Source of the DNA: Oscillospiraceae bacterium
GTDB taxonomy: Bacteria > Bacillota > Clostridia > Oscillospirales > Acutalibacteraceae
Reading direction: 5' to 3'
Assembly (NCBI GenBank): GCA_902786285.1
Contig: CADABX010000030.1
Coordinates: 1 to 46,120 of the forward strand
Length of the DNA stretch: 46,120 nucleotides
Shown: piece by piece, positions 7,909 to 15,167 of the stretch
Numbering within the stretch: position 1 is the first letter of the stretch
Layout: every line of letters begins with the position of its first letter
The notes under the pieces: model-generated
Told to the model about the DNA's origin: nothing
The model's input: the letters and a program-made list of their open reading frames with translations, nothing else
Database searches by the model: none
Translations under genes and position numbers: made by a program

Positions 7909-7937
7909 TTGACAAAAAATGGCCGGTATGATATAAT
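7909..7937 (+). promoter_or_regulatory. Consensus promoter of the XRE regulator gene
   Basis: TTGACA, 17 bases, TATAAT, leaving a leader of about 80 bases before the ATG at 8023. Confidence 0.85.
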
Positions 7938-8022
7938 CATTTTATGAACAAATAGCAAATTTTCTGCACCGTACCCCATTATTCCGATTGAGAAAATCAA
8001 AACAGGACGGGAGAAATGAATC

Positions 8023-8268
8023 ATGCGCATCAGAAAACAAGCCTTGGGAAATCGAAATATCGTCGGCGCAAAAATTGAGGCACGAAGAAAAGAGCTCGGT
8101 ATGAAGCAAGTGGATCTGCTGGCACAACTGCAGGTCAAAGGGATTGAACTGACAGCCTCCGGTCTTTCCAAGCTGGAAGGCCAGCTTCGCTCTGTCAACG
8201 ATTATGAAGTTGTGGCGATTGCGGAAATCTTGGACGTTCCCGTGACCTGGCTGCTCGGCAAAGACTGA
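8023..8268 (+). CDS. XRE-family HTH transcriptional regulator, 81 residues
   Basis: Single helix-turn-helix domain: IVGAKIEARRKELGMKQVDLLAQL, recognition-helix region ELTASGLSKLEGQ, and the ending ILDVPVTWLLGKD typical of one-domain XRE repressors. Monocistronic, with its own strong promoter and terminator. No palindromic operator is evident near its promoter. Target unknown; the flanking genes (NAD salvage, phosphatase) do not indicate one. Confidence 0.85.
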   Translation: MRIRKQALGNRNIVGAKIEARRKELGMKQVDLLAQLQVKGIELTASGLSKLEGQLRSVNDYEVVAIAEILDVPVTWLLGKD

Positions 8269-8283
8269 GCCGACAAGATCCTG

Positions 8284-8308
8284 AAAACAGCCCCGGGGCT
8301 GTTTTTTC
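8284..8308 (+). terminator. Intrinsic terminator of the XRE gene
   Basis: AACAGCCCC/GGGGCTGTT stem followed by a T-rich run. Confidence 0.85.
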
Positions 8309-8397
8309 TTTTCCCCTTTTCTTTTTCTTGCTTTTTTGCGCAAAATGTGCTACGCTGTTTGCAGCGGGATTTCCGCAGGAAAAAAGGAGGTATCACG

Positions 8398-9591
8398 ATG
8401 AAACGACAAAAGACAGTTGCTTTGCTGTTGAGTTTGCTGCTCGTGTTTGCGCTCATTGCGCCGGCAGCCGCGGCAGACGGCAAAAACAGTACCATCAAAA
8501 ACGTGATCTTCATGATCGGCGACGGCATGGGCGAAAACCATCTGCTGCTTGCAAAGGAGCAGGGCTACGATCTGTTTATGGACCGTTCGCCCGATCTGCG
8601 CGGCCAGTCGATGACGCGCTCGTTTTCCGATGCAGTCACCGATTCCGCCGCCGGCGCCACCGCGCTGTCGTGCGGCGTGCGCAATATCAACCACGGCCTT
8701 TGCACCTATTGGTTCGACCCGGTCGGCCTGTTTGTCCAGCCGCGCATCATCACCGAGGAAGCCATCGCACACGGGATGAAAACCGGGATTGTGACCACCG
8801 ACAAAACCAGCGGCGCCACCCCGTCGGGCTTTTCGAGCCACTGCGTGGACCGCTCGTTTGCAAAGCAGATCTCGTTTGAACAGATGCGCTCGGGCATCGA
8901 TCTGATCTGGGGCGCGAACGAAGACGAAGCGACCGAAAAGGACGCTTTGCGCAACGGGTGGCAGTATATCACCACCAAGGAAGAGATGGACGCGCTGACG
9001 CCCGGCACCCGCAGCTTCGGCCAGTTCAGCGGCAACACCTGGTGGGAATCCGTGCCCAAGGACGACCCGTCGCCCACGCTGCAGCAGATGGGTGAAAAGG
9101 CGATCGCGCTTTTGAACGCCGACAACGAAAACGGCTTCTTTCTGATGATCGAGGGCGCGCATATCGACAAAAACTCCCACCGCACCGAGGAAGGCGTCGA
9201 CTTCCCGAAAAAGATCACCGACACCGCGTGGGCGGTCAAGGGCTTTGACAATATGATCAAAGCCGCCGTGGACTTTGCAAAAGAGGACGGCCACACCCTC
9301 GTGGTGATCACCGCCGACCATGAGACCGGCGACCTGTATTTGGACAACGGACGCTACACCTTCCATTCCGGCTCCCACACCGGCAAAAACGTGCCGCTGC
9401 TCTTCTATGGCGCCGACGATCTGTTTGAGCCGGGTGAAGCGGTGGAAAACCGCAGCATCCCCGGCCGCGTTGCGGCGAAGCTCGGCTGGAGCAAAGCGGC
9501 CTTCCCGACGATGAATCCCGGCAAAGTGCCGCAGATCCTTTGGGCCATTGTGACGCTCAAGCCGCTGCGCGATCTGATCTTCCAAAAGTAA
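8398..9591 (+). CDS. Secreted alkaline phosphatase
   Basis: 397 residues. Signal peptide (MKRQKTVALLLSLLLVFALIAPAAAA). Metal ligand Asp in IFMIGDGMG, nucleophile Ser in DAVTDSAAGATAL, further ligands in MIEGAHIDKNSH, ITADHETGDL and FHSGSHTGKNVPLL, all in PhoA-superfamily order. Hydrolyses phosphomonoesters outside the membrane to scavenge phosphate. The E. coli-type insert regions are short, as in Bacillota forms. ATG has AAAGGAGG 7 bases upstream. No pho box is recognisable. Confidence 0.92.
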   Translation: MKRQKTVALLLSLLLVFALIAPAAAADGKNSTIKNVIFMIGDGMGENHLLLAKEQGYDLFMDRSPDLRGQSMTRSFSDAVTDSAAGATALSCGVRNINHGLCTYWFDPVGLFVQPRIITEEAIAHGMKTGIVTTDKTSGATPSGFSSHCVDRSFAKQISFEQMRSGIDLIWGANEDEATEKDALRNGWQYITTKEEMDALTPGTRSFGQFSGNTWWESVPKDDPSPTLQQMGEKAIALLNADNENGFFLMIEGAHIDKNSHRTEEGVDFPKKITDTAWAVKGFDNMIKAAVDFAKEDGHTLVVITADHETGDLYLDNGRYTFHSGSHTGKNVPLLFYGADDLFEPGEAVENRSIPGRVAAKLGWSKAAFPTMNPGKVPQILWAIVTLKPLRDLIFQK

Positions 9592-9599
9592 CAACCCGC

Positions 9600-9638
9600 A
9601 AAAAGGCCCGCCATGCAAACGCACAGCGGGCTTTTTCG
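9600..9638. terminator. Bidirectional terminator
   Basis: AAAAAGGCCCGC...GCGGGCTTTTT stem between convergent genes, with T-tracts on both strands. Confidence 0.8.
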
Positions 9639-9648
9639 TTTCTTTTGC

Positions 9649-9879
9649 TCAGCCGAGCAGTCCCTTTTTCAGCGCGATGTCGCCGCATTCAAAGCCGGCG
9701 TCCTCCACCGCTTTGCGGATGGCGTCGGCGGGCACCTCTTTTTCCACGGTGATCACGGCGCGGTTCTGTTCGTGGTCGGCCTTGGCTTTTTTTACATTGG
9801 GCAGCGCGCACAGCGATTGTTCCACCGCGGCGGCGCAATGGGCGCAGTGCATACCCGTGACGGTAATGATCTGTTTCAT
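9649..9879 (-). CDS. HMA-domain metallochaperone, CopZ-like
   Basis: 76 residues, one heavy-metal-associated domain with the metal-binding MHCAHC motif at residues 10-15. Likely cytoplasmic copper (or other soft metal) carrier. No Cu-ATPase or CsoR gene is next to it in this window. Promoter on the minus strand at 9948-9976. Confidence 0.88.
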   Translation of the reverse strand: MKQIITVTGMHCAHCAAAVEQSLCALPNVKKAKADHEQNRAVITVEKEVPADAIRKAVEDAGFECGDIALKKGLLG

Positions 9880-9939
9880 CAGACAATCCTCCCAGCTTTC
9901 GGCCTAGCGCGCCGGTGCGGTGCGCACAGCCGTTTCTTT

Positions 9940-9976
9940 CGATAGGTATCGTACCGCATTTTCCGGCGTTTGTCAA
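9940..9976 (-). promoter_or_regulatory. HMA-protein promoter with palindrome over the -10
   Basis: Minus strand TTGACA (9971-9976), 17 bases, TACGAT (9948-9953). The palindrome CGATAGGTATCG covers the -10 region and could bind a metal-responsive repressor; this is inference. Confidence 0.6.
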
Positions 9977-10088
9977 GCGGCGCACATAAAACTTTCTCGT
10001 GAAAGAATTCCGGAAAACGATTGACTTTTCTCCCGATTTATTGTATTTTTATTGTTAGACACGATTTCTCCGGAGAGGAGCGTATTTT

Positions 10089-10958
10089 ATGAGTAAAAAC
10101 ATCAAGACAACGGCGCTTGTGCTCGTGCTGCTGCTCGCGTTTCTGTGCGGCTTCGGCATGGGCAAAAACAGAGGCTTCAACCTCAACTACAACACCAATC
10201 CCACCGGCACCACCGCGCCGGCCGAGGCAAAGCCGGTGAATATCACCACCGAGCCGCAAGCTGAAAGCACCGACAAACCGGCTGCCGACACGGGGAAGTT
10301 CGAAGTAAAGCCGGCCCCGAAAAAAGTGCCGACAACCCCCAAAGACGTGGTCGCCGCCTATAACAACGCGGTCAACACCGCAAAGCAGCGCGAGACGCTG
10401 ACGATTGAGAAGACGTGCACGTTCGATCTTGCGACTGTCGACGCCAAGCCGTCGCTCGCCAAGGGCGCTGTGAAATCAGCACTCGAAAAAGCGGTGCAGC
10501 CGCTGGACGAAACGACCTTTGCCGTTGACAAAGACAGCAAGCAAACCGCCGAAACGCTGCTCTCGCCTGCCGGCAGATATGCAAACCTGAAGCTCAGCGG
10601 CGTTGCGGCCGCCAAAGCCAAAAAGACCGACACCGGCTACAGCATCACCATCAAGCTCAAAGACGAGACCGCACGGCTCAAAAACGGCAAGCCCGCCGGC
10701 GCCAAGATGCATAACGCCTCGCTGTCCGCCATCGATCCGACGGAAATCAAAGCCTTCGGCCTCAAGGCCCAAAACATGAAACTGCAATACAGCGGCGGCG
10801 TCATCCGCGCAACGATCGACCGCAAGGGCCGGCTGACAAGCTATCAGTACACGCTGCCGTTCACCGGCAAAATGACCGGCAAGTATTTCTTCTTCTCGCT
10901 GAACACGGCGTTTGAAGGCAAGATCACGGAAAGCGTCAAGCTGAGTTATTCGAAATAA
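10089..10958 (+). CDS. Secreted or membrane-anchored protein of unknown function
   Basis: 289 residues, not recognised. N-terminal signal/anchor (TTALVLVLLLAFLCGFGMG), a Thr/Pro/Ala-rich linker (about 33-85), then a globular region rich in beta-strand patterns (YSITIKLKDETARL, GGVIRATIDRKGRLTSYQYTLPF) reminiscent of cystatin/NTF2-like secreted proteins of clostridia, without catalytic residues I can name. GAGAGGAG precedes the ATG. A TTGACT/TATTTT promoter-like pair lies at 10021-10049. Monocistronic. Confidence 0.75.
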   Translation: MSKNIKTTALVLVLLLAFLCGFGMGKNRGFNLNYNTNPTGTTAPAEAKPVNITTEPQAESTDKPAADTGKFEVKPAPKKVPTTPKDVVAAYNNAVNTAKQRETLTIEKTCTFDLATVDAKPSLAKGAVKSALEKAVQPLDETTFAVDKDSKQTAETLLSPAGRYANLKLSGVAAAKAKKTDTGYSITIKLKDETARLKNGKPAGAKMHNASLSAIDPTEIKAFGLKAQNMKLQYSGGVIRATIDRKGRLTSYQYTLPFTGKMTGKYFFFSLNTAFEGKITESVKLSYSK

Positions 10959-10971
10959 ACCATCATCCAAG

Positions 10972-10995
10972 CAGCGTCCTGCGGGGCGCTGTTTT
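10972..10995 (+). terminator. Intrinsic terminator
   Basis: CAGCGTCC-TGCG-GGGCGCTG stem followed by TTTTG, just past the stop at 10958. Confidence 0.65.
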
Positions 10996-11037
10996 GTTAT
11001 GTTTCGCGCTCTTGTTGCGAAAAAAGCGCGAAAGCTC

Positions 11038-11066
11038 TTGACAAAACGCTTTTACCGTGTTACTAT
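11038..11066 (+). promoter_or_regulatory. Promoter of the amino-acid ABC transporter operon
   Basis: TTGACA, 17 bases, TACTAT, followed by a short leader with a small GCACT/AGTGC hairpin. Confidence 0.8.
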
Positions 11067-11118
11067 GTTAGCGCACTAAAGTGCTGGAGAAACCGGCAAA
11101 GAAAAAGGAGATATTCTT

Positions 11119-11937
11119 ATGAACAAAAAACTTATCGCTCTCGTGCTCGCAGCCGTTATGGTCGTTGCCTGCTTCGCGCTTGCAGCCTGCGGCGGCAAAA
11201 CCACCGATCCGACCGACACTCCGAGCGCGGATTCCGATCTTGCCTATATCAAGGATAAGGGCACGCTCGTGATCGGCATCACCGACTTTGCGCCGATGGA
11301 CTTCCAGAAAGAGGGCAGCGAGGAATGGGTCGGCTTTGACGCGGATCTTGCCAAGAAGTTTGCCGAATCGCTGGGCGTCAAGGCGGAATTCCAGCTGATC
11401 GAATGGGATTACAAGACCACCGAGCTCGACGGCAAAACCATCGACTGCGTGTGGAACGGCATGACGCTGACCGAAGAGGTCAAGGCCGCCATGGACTGCT
11501 CCAAGGCTTACCTCAACAACCAGCAGATCGTCATCGTCCCGGCCGACAAGGCTGCCGATTATCAGACCGCGGAAGCCTGCAAGGATTTGCAGTTTGCCGT
11601 TGAAAACGGCTCCGCCGGCGAAGAGGTTGCAACCGAGCTGGGCTTCAAGATCACCGAGGTGGAAAACCAGGCCAGTGCGCTGCAGGAAGTGGCCGCCGGC
11701 ACCTGCGACGCCGCCATCATCGACTCGCTCATGGCAGGCGCTATGGTTGGCGAAGGCACCAGCTACGCCAATCTGACCTACACGGTCGGTCTCAACAACG
11801 AAGAATACGGCGTCGGCTTCCGCAAGGGCTCCGATGTTGTGGAAGTTTTCAACGCCTTCCTTGACGCCGCCATTGCCGACGGAACGGTCGACGCGATCGC
11901 CGAAACCTATGACGTACAGGCCGCGCTGATCAAATAA
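11119..11937 (+). CDS. Amino-acid ABC transporter substrate-binding lipoprotein
   Basis: 272 residues. Lipoprotein signal with lipobox LAAC (Cys near 24), then a family 3 periplasmic-binding-protein fold (LVIGITDFAPMDFQ, WVGFDADLAKKFAESLGV, DCVWNGMTLTEEVKAAMDCSKAYL). The domain specificity is polar amino acids in general; glutamine or cystine are possible. First gene of a three-gene unit with permease and ATPase immediately downstream. Confidence 0.93.
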   Translation: MNKKLIALVLAAVMVVACFALAACGGKTTDPTDTPSADSDLAYIKDKGTLVIGITDFAPMDFQKEGSEEWVGFDADLAKKFAESLGVKAEFQLIEWDYKTTELDGKTIDCVWNGMTLTEEVKAAMDCSKAYLNNQQIVIVPADKAADYQTAEACKDLQFAVENGSAGEEVATELGFKITEVENQASALQEVAAGTCDAAIIDSLMAGAMVGEGTSYANLTYTVGLNNEEYGVGFRKGSDVVEVFNAFLDAAIADGTVDAIAETYDVQAALIK

Positions 11938-12009
11938 GCATTCTCTCATCATTGACCGGTTCCGGGGCGATGCTTCGGAACCGTGTTTGTCTTTGGAAGG
12001 AGACGCACC

Positions 12010-12699
12010 ATGACACAGTTTTTCCAACAGTTCCCCGTGGTCTTTCAATCGCTGAACGTCGGCTTTTTGCAAACGCTCAAGCTGTTTGGGGCGACGCTGC
12101 TCGGCGCGCTGCCGCTGGGACTTTTGATCTCCTTCGGCTCGATGTCGAAGTTCAAGCCGCTGAGTATCGTCACACGGCTGATCGTCTGGGTCGTGCGCGG
12201 CACGCCGCTGATGATCCAGCTTTTGATCATCTTCTTTTTCCCGGGGCTTGTTTGGGGCAAGCCCATTTGGGGCGGCGGCGAAAGCGGGCGGTTTTTAGCC
12301 GCGACGGTCGCGTTCATTCTCAACTACGCGTGCTATTTTTCCGAGATCTACCGCGGCGGGATCCAGAGCATCCCCGTGGGTCAGCACGAGGCCGCGCAGG
12401 TGCTCGGGCTTTCCAAATCGCAGACGTTTTTCCGCGTGGTGCTGCTGCAGGTGGTCAAACGCATTGTGCCGCCGATGAGCAACGAGATCATCACGCTGGT
12501 CAAGGACACGTCGCTCGCGCGCATCATTGCGCTGCAGGAGATCATCTGGGCCGGCCAGTCGTTTATGAAGGGCTCCCACGGCATTGCCGGACAGATCTGG
12601 CCGCTGTTTTTCACCGGTGTCTACTATCTGCTGTTCAGCGGGTTGCTGACGATTCTGTTTAACCGGCTGGAAAAGAAGCTCGATTATTTCAAGGTGTAA
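12010..12699 (+). CDS. Amino-acid ABC transporter permease, His/Glu/Gln type
   Basis: 229 residues with about five membrane segments, and the cytoplasmic EAA loop HEAAQVLGLSKSQTFFRVVLLQVV that docks the ATPase. VVRGTPLMIQLLIIFF is typical of the HisM/GlnP family. ATG behind AAGGAG. Lies 72 bases after the binding protein and 12 bases before the ATPase; no fused binding domain. Confidence 0.93.
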   Translation: MTQFFQQFPVVFQSLNVGFLQTLKLFGATLLGALPLGLLISFGSMSKFKPLSIVTRLIVWVVRGTPLMIQLLIIFFFPGLVWGKPIWGGGESGRFLAATVAFILNYACYFSEIYRGGIQSIPVGQHEAAQVLGLSKSQTFFRVVLLQVVKRIVPPMSNEIITLVKDTSLARIIALQEIIWAGQSFMKGSHGIAGQIWPLFFTGVYYLLFSGLLTILFNRLEKKLDYFKV

Positions 12700-12711
12700 G
12701 GAGGCGGTACC

Positions 12712-13494
12712 GTGGCAATTCTGGAAGTGGAAAACATCCATAAATCCTTTGGCAAATCCGAGGTGCTCAAGGGCATTTCGTTTTCGCTGGAAAAGGGCAA
12801 CGTACTGTCGGTCATCGGCTCGTCCGGCAGCGGCAAAACCACGCTTTTGCGGTGCATCAACTTTTTGGAGACCGCCGACGTCGGGCGCATCACCGTGGAC
12901 GGCGACACGATTTTTGATTCCGACGCGCCGTCGACGCTGTCTGCACGCGAGCGCAGAGACAAACAGCTCAAAATCGGTCTGGTGTTTCAGCAGTTCAATC
13001 TCTTTCCGCAGTACAATGTGCTGGACAATGTGACGCTCGCGCCGCGGCTGCGCGCAAAGGAACGCGCGGATTACAAGCAAAACAAAAAGCAGATCATCGG
13101 CGAGATCGAAGTAAAGGCCAAGGAGCTGCTGGACAAAATGGGTCTGTCCGACAAGCTGGATCATTATCCCTGCCAGCTTTCCGGCGGTCAGCAGCAGCGC
13201 GTATCCATTGCGCGGGCGATGGCGCTCGAGCCGAAGATTTTGTTTTTTGACGAACCGACGAGCGCGCTCGATCCGGAGCTGACGGGCGAGATTCTCAAGG
13301 TTATCCGGGAATTGGCAAAGGAGCACATGACGATGGTCATTGTGACGCACGAGATGACCTTTGCCAAAGAGGTGTCGGATCACATTGTGTTTATGGATCG
13401 GGGCGTGATCGCCGAGGAGGGCCGCGCACAGGATCTGTTTGAAAACCCGCAGTCGGAACGGCTCAAAGCGTTTCTCAACAATCTGAAGAACTAA
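12712..13494 (+). CDS. Amino-acid ABC transporter ATP-binding protein
   Basis: 260 residues. Walker A GSSGSGKTTLL, Q-loop VFQQFNLFPQYNV, signature LSGGQQQRVSIARAMAL, Walker B ILFFDEPTSALDPE and switch His VTHEM are all intact. Starts at GTG with GGAGG 8 bases upstream. Energises uptake through the permease encoded just before it. Confidence 0.96.
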   Translation: MAILEVENIHKSFGKSEVLKGISFSLEKGNVLSVIGSSGSGKTTLLRCINFLETADVGRITVDGDTIFDSDAPSTLSARERRDKQLKIGLVFQQFNLFPQYNVLDNVTLAPRLRAKERADYKQNKKQIIGEIEVKAKELLDKMGLSDKLDHYPCQLSGGQQQRVSIARAMALEPKILFFDEPTSALDPELTGEILKVIRELAKEHMTMVIVTHEMTFAKEVSDHIVFMDRGVIAEEGRAQDLFENPQSERLKAFLNNLKN

Positions 13495-13498
13495 AGAC

Positions 13499-13538
13499 TC
13501 TGCGCCGTCTTGCAAAACGGCGCAGTTTTTGCTATACT
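13499..13538 (+). promoter_or_regulatory. ABC-operon terminator overlapping the barnase-gene promoter
   Basis: The hairpin CTGCGCCGT/ACGGCGCAG plus TTTTT ends the transporter operon. Inside it, TTGCAA (13510-13515), 17 bases, TATACT (13533-13538) forms a promoter for the next gene, so the two signals share the same bases. Confidence 0.7.
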
Positions 13539-13567
13539 GAGAAAAACGAACGAAGGGAAGCGATTTT

Positions 13568-14119
13568 ATGAAGCTGCGCAAATGGGCGGCGCTGCTGCTT
13601 GTTGTGGTCAGCGTGCTGCTGCTGTTTACCGGCTGTTTCCAGATGCAGGGGCCGGACGAACCGTACAGCGACCCATACACACAGTCCGCAACCGTGGCAC
13701 CGACGCAAACCAAAGCGCCCACACAGGAAGCGCCGGCCGACACACGCACGACCTCGCCGCCGGCAAAGACACTCGACGAAGACGGCTCGTATACGTCCAA
13801 AGAGGACGTGGCGCTGTATATTCATCTCTACGGTCATCTGCCGCAGAATTTCATCACAAAAAAGCAGGCGCAATCGCTCGGCTGGTCGGGCGGCAGTCTG
13901 GAAAAATATGCCCCGGGCAAAAGCATCGGCGGCAGCCGGTTCGGCAATTATGAAGGCCTGCTGCCGGACGCACCGGGCCGGTATTACACGGAATGCGACA
14001 TTGACACACAGGGAAAAAGCAAACGCGGCGCGAAGCGGATCGTGTTTTCCAACGACGGCCTTGTTTATTACACCGCCGACCACTACGCGAGCTTTACACT
14101 GCTGTACGGGGAGGAATGA
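13568..14119 (+). CDS. Barnase-family ribonuclease, secreted lipoprotein
   Basis: 183 residues. Lipoprotein signal with TGC at residues 20-22, a Thr/Pro-rich spacer (about 35-75), then a barnase/microbial RNase N1 domain: VALYIHLYGHLPQNFITKKQAQSLGW, APGKSIGG, and catalytic Glu in YYTECDI, Arg in AKRIVFS, His in TADHYASFTLLY. All three catalytic positions of barnase are present. Likely cleaves RNA outside the cell while tethered to the membrane, for nutrient scavenging or contact-dependent antagonism (inference). Its stop overlaps the barstar start as ATGA. Confidence 0.9.
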   Translation: MKLRKWAALLLVVVSVLLLFTGCFQMQGPDEPYSDPYTQSATVAPTQTKAPTQEAPADTRTTSPPAKTLDEDGSYTSKEDVALYIHLYGHLPQNFITKKQAQSLGWSGGSLEKYAPGKSIGGSRFGNYEGLLPDAPGRYYTECDIDTQGKSKRGAKRIVFSNDGLVYYTADHYASFTLLYGEE

Positions 14120-14418
14120 TTGTGACATACGTGTTTATTGACGGCGAAAAGATCAAAACCAACGACGATCTGCACGCGGCGTTCAAAGCGGCCATTCCCC
14201 TGCCCGACTGGTACGGCAACAATCTGGACGCGCTGCACGACGTGTTGACAGACCTGCCGCAGCCCATTGGCGTGATTGCGGTGAATCTGACCCAGTTGCA
14301 AAAGCACCTCGGCCGCCGCTGCGGCGGCTTTTTGCGGCTGATGCGCGAGCTGAACGCGCGGGAAGTGATCCGGTTTTGCCCGTTCGCGTTTGATGAGATC
14401 GAGAAAGATACCGATTGA
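14116..14418 (+). CDS. Barstar-like ribonuclease inhibitor
   Basis: 100 residues, no signal peptide, so it stays inside and protects the producer. The family signature is clear: DLHAAFKAAIPLPDWYGNNLDALHDVLTDL. ATGA overlap with the ribonuclease gene gives coupled synthesis; a GTG at 14122 is a possible alternative start. Confidence 0.93.
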   Translation: MIVTYVFIDGEKIKTNDDLHAAFKAAIPLPDWYGNNLDALHDVLTDLPQPIGVIAVNLTQLQKHLGRRCGGFLRLMRELNAREVIRFCPFAFDEIEKDTD

Positions 14419-14436
14419 ACCGCCGCTTTCTTTTGA

Positions 14437-14464
14437 TTCTTTTCTTTCCCGCGAAAGAAAAGAA
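14437..14464. repeat. 12-bp perfect inverted repeat, possible terminator
   Basis: TTCTTTTCTTTC, loop CCGC, GAAAGAAAAGAA, just after the barstar gene. AT-rich arms and no clear T-run; may end the barnase-barstar transcript. Confidence 0.5.
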
Positions 14465-14515
14465 GGCCGCGCGGCGCGCGCAAAAAGAAAACGCCCTTGT
14501 TCCAAACCAAAAGGC

Positions 14516-14544
14516 TTGACAAAGCGGGCGCAGATGAGTATAAT
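14516..14544 (+). promoter_or_regulatory. Consensus promoter of the antisense RNA
   Basis: TTGACA, 17 bases, TATAAT. No plus-strand coding gene follows; it reads into the region opposite the toxin mRNA 3' end. Confidence 0.85.
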
Positions 14545-14550
14545 AAAAGT

Positions 14551-14634
14551 ACAAGAGAGCTATCCGATAGACGGTTAGCCCCGTAAAGTTAGATTAACCG
14601 TTCCGGGTGCAAGTTGGGGCGGTTAATTTTTTAT
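14551..14634 (+). ncRNA. Candidate antisense antitoxin RNA, about 80 nt
   Basis: Starts just after the promoter at 14516-14544 and ends at a strong terminator: TTAACCG (14595-14601) pairs with CGGTTAA (14620-14626), followed by a T-run. It is fully complementary to the 3' end of the transcript that encodes the hydrophobic peptide at 14623-14688, the usual convergent layout of type I toxin-antitoxin loci such as txpA/RatA. No coding sequence is visible in it. Confidence 0.7.
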
Positions 14635-14785
14635 GGTCAGAAGGATCGCAAAAATTAGAACAAGTGTAATAATCGTCGCATATTCCATGACGCATCACCC
14701 TCCTAAGAAAACTCAAGAGGGCGTGTACCCTCTTGGAAAATGAAAGAGGGACTAACCGCCTACCGTGCTTATGTAGATAGCTCTC
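14555..14785 (-). other. Toxin mRNA with paired 5' and 3' ends
   Basis: On the minus-strand transcript a 10-nt block near the 5' end (opposite 14776-14785) is exactly complementary to one near the 3' end (opposite 14555-14564). A second block of 17 nt (14748-14764) pairs with 14566-14582 using three G-U wobbles. A local hairpin CAAGAGGG/CCCTCTTG (14714-14735) precedes the ribosome site. Such 5'-3' closure is known to keep type I toxin mRNAs inactive until processed. Confidence 0.65.
14623..14688 (-). CDS. 21-residue hydrophobic peptide, putative type I toxin
   Basis: Begins MEYAT and ends LTIKN, with an unbroken aliphatic core (IITLVLIFAILL) long enough for one membrane helix and a Lys near the C-terminus. 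The ATG at 14688 has AGGAGGGTG 8 bases upstream. Size and layout match membrane-disrupting peptides of type I toxin-antitoxin systems (Hol-Tox, TxpA, Fst style), though I do not recognise the exact family. Transcribed from 14808-14836; expression is probably blocked by the antisense RNA and by mRNA folding. Confidence 0.7.
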   Translation of the reverse strand: MEYATIITLVLIFAILLTIKN

Positions 14786-14807
14786 AGGGGAGAAAACTCC
14801 GAGACAT

Positions 14808-14836
14808 ATCTTAGCAAATATGTCGATTGTTGTCAA
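14808..14836 (-). promoter_or_regulatory. Promoter of the toxin mRNA
   Basis: Minus strand TTGACA, 17 bases, TAAGAT; transcription would begin near 14801, leaving a leader of about 113 bases. Confidence 0.75.
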
Positions 14837-14852
14837 GCATATAGAATCAAAC

Positions 14853-14890
14853 GCCCCGATCTTCCAACGAAGGTCGGGGTTATTGTTTTT
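14853..14890. terminator. Terminator downstream of the small XRE gene
   Basis: CCCCGA-CTT...AAG-TCGGGG stem flanked by TTATTGTTTTT on the plus strand; may also insulate the toxin promoter from the XRE gene. Confidence 0.6.
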
Positions 14891-15083
14891 GAAACTCTTT
14901 GCCGGTAATCAGATAATCTATTGAAACATTGAAATAGCGGGACATTTTGACAAGCATGGCAAGGCTGGGTTCCCGCCGCCCGTTTTCGTAGTGGGACAGA
15001 GCTTCTCTTGTGATATTCAGGTCCAGTGCAACTTTTTGCTGATTCAGATGCCGCTGCTTGCGGATTTCTTTTAAACCAATCAT
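14880..15083 (-). CDS. XRE-family HTH repressor, 67 residues
   Basis: One helix-turn-helix domain: LKEIRKQRHLNQQKVALDLNITREALSHYENGRREPSLAMLVKMSRYFNVSIDYLITG, a classic single-domain XRE protein. Start at 15083 because AGAGGG lies 6 bases upstream; the ATG at 15089 overlaps that site. Divergent from the CHAP-domain gene. Two 15-bp palindromes fill the gap between them, so the protein very likely binds there and controls both genes. Confidence 0.9.
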   Translation of the reverse strand: MIGLKEIRKQRHLNQQKVALDLNITREALSHYENGRREPSLAMLVKMSRYFNVSIDYLITGKEFQKQ

Positions 15084-15094
15084 ACACATCCCTC

Positions 15095-15144
15095 TTGACA
15101 TAATTGTAACATTTTGTTACAATATTTATGTTACATTTTGTAAC
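15095..15144 (+). promoter_or_regulatory. CHAP-gene promoter with two palindromic operators
   Basis: Promoter TTGACA (15095-15100), 17 bases, TACAAT (15118-15123). Operator 1, GTAACATTTTGTTAC (15106-15120), fills spacer and -10; operator 2, GTTACATTTTGTAAC (15130-15144), sits at the start point. They share the ATTTT centre and have swapped arms. Binding by the adjacent XRE protein is inference. Confidence 0.8.
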
Positions 15145-15167
15145 GTTATTATCAAAGGAGGATTCTT

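Noticed and set aside
7746-8198. N-terminal extension of nicotinate phosphoribosyltransferase
   Set aside because: Extra 151 residues lack family similarity and overlap the divergent XRE gene; a ribosome site supports the TTG at 7745.
12295-13800. 501-codon open frame opposite the ABC ATPase
   Set aside because: The plus-strand ATPase has every family motif; the opposite frame is low-complexity and spans several genes.
14594-14836. 80-codon minus-strand frame across the toxin region
   Set aside because: Different frame from the peptide, no ribosome site, and overlaps the promoter; the 21-residue frame has the ribosome site.
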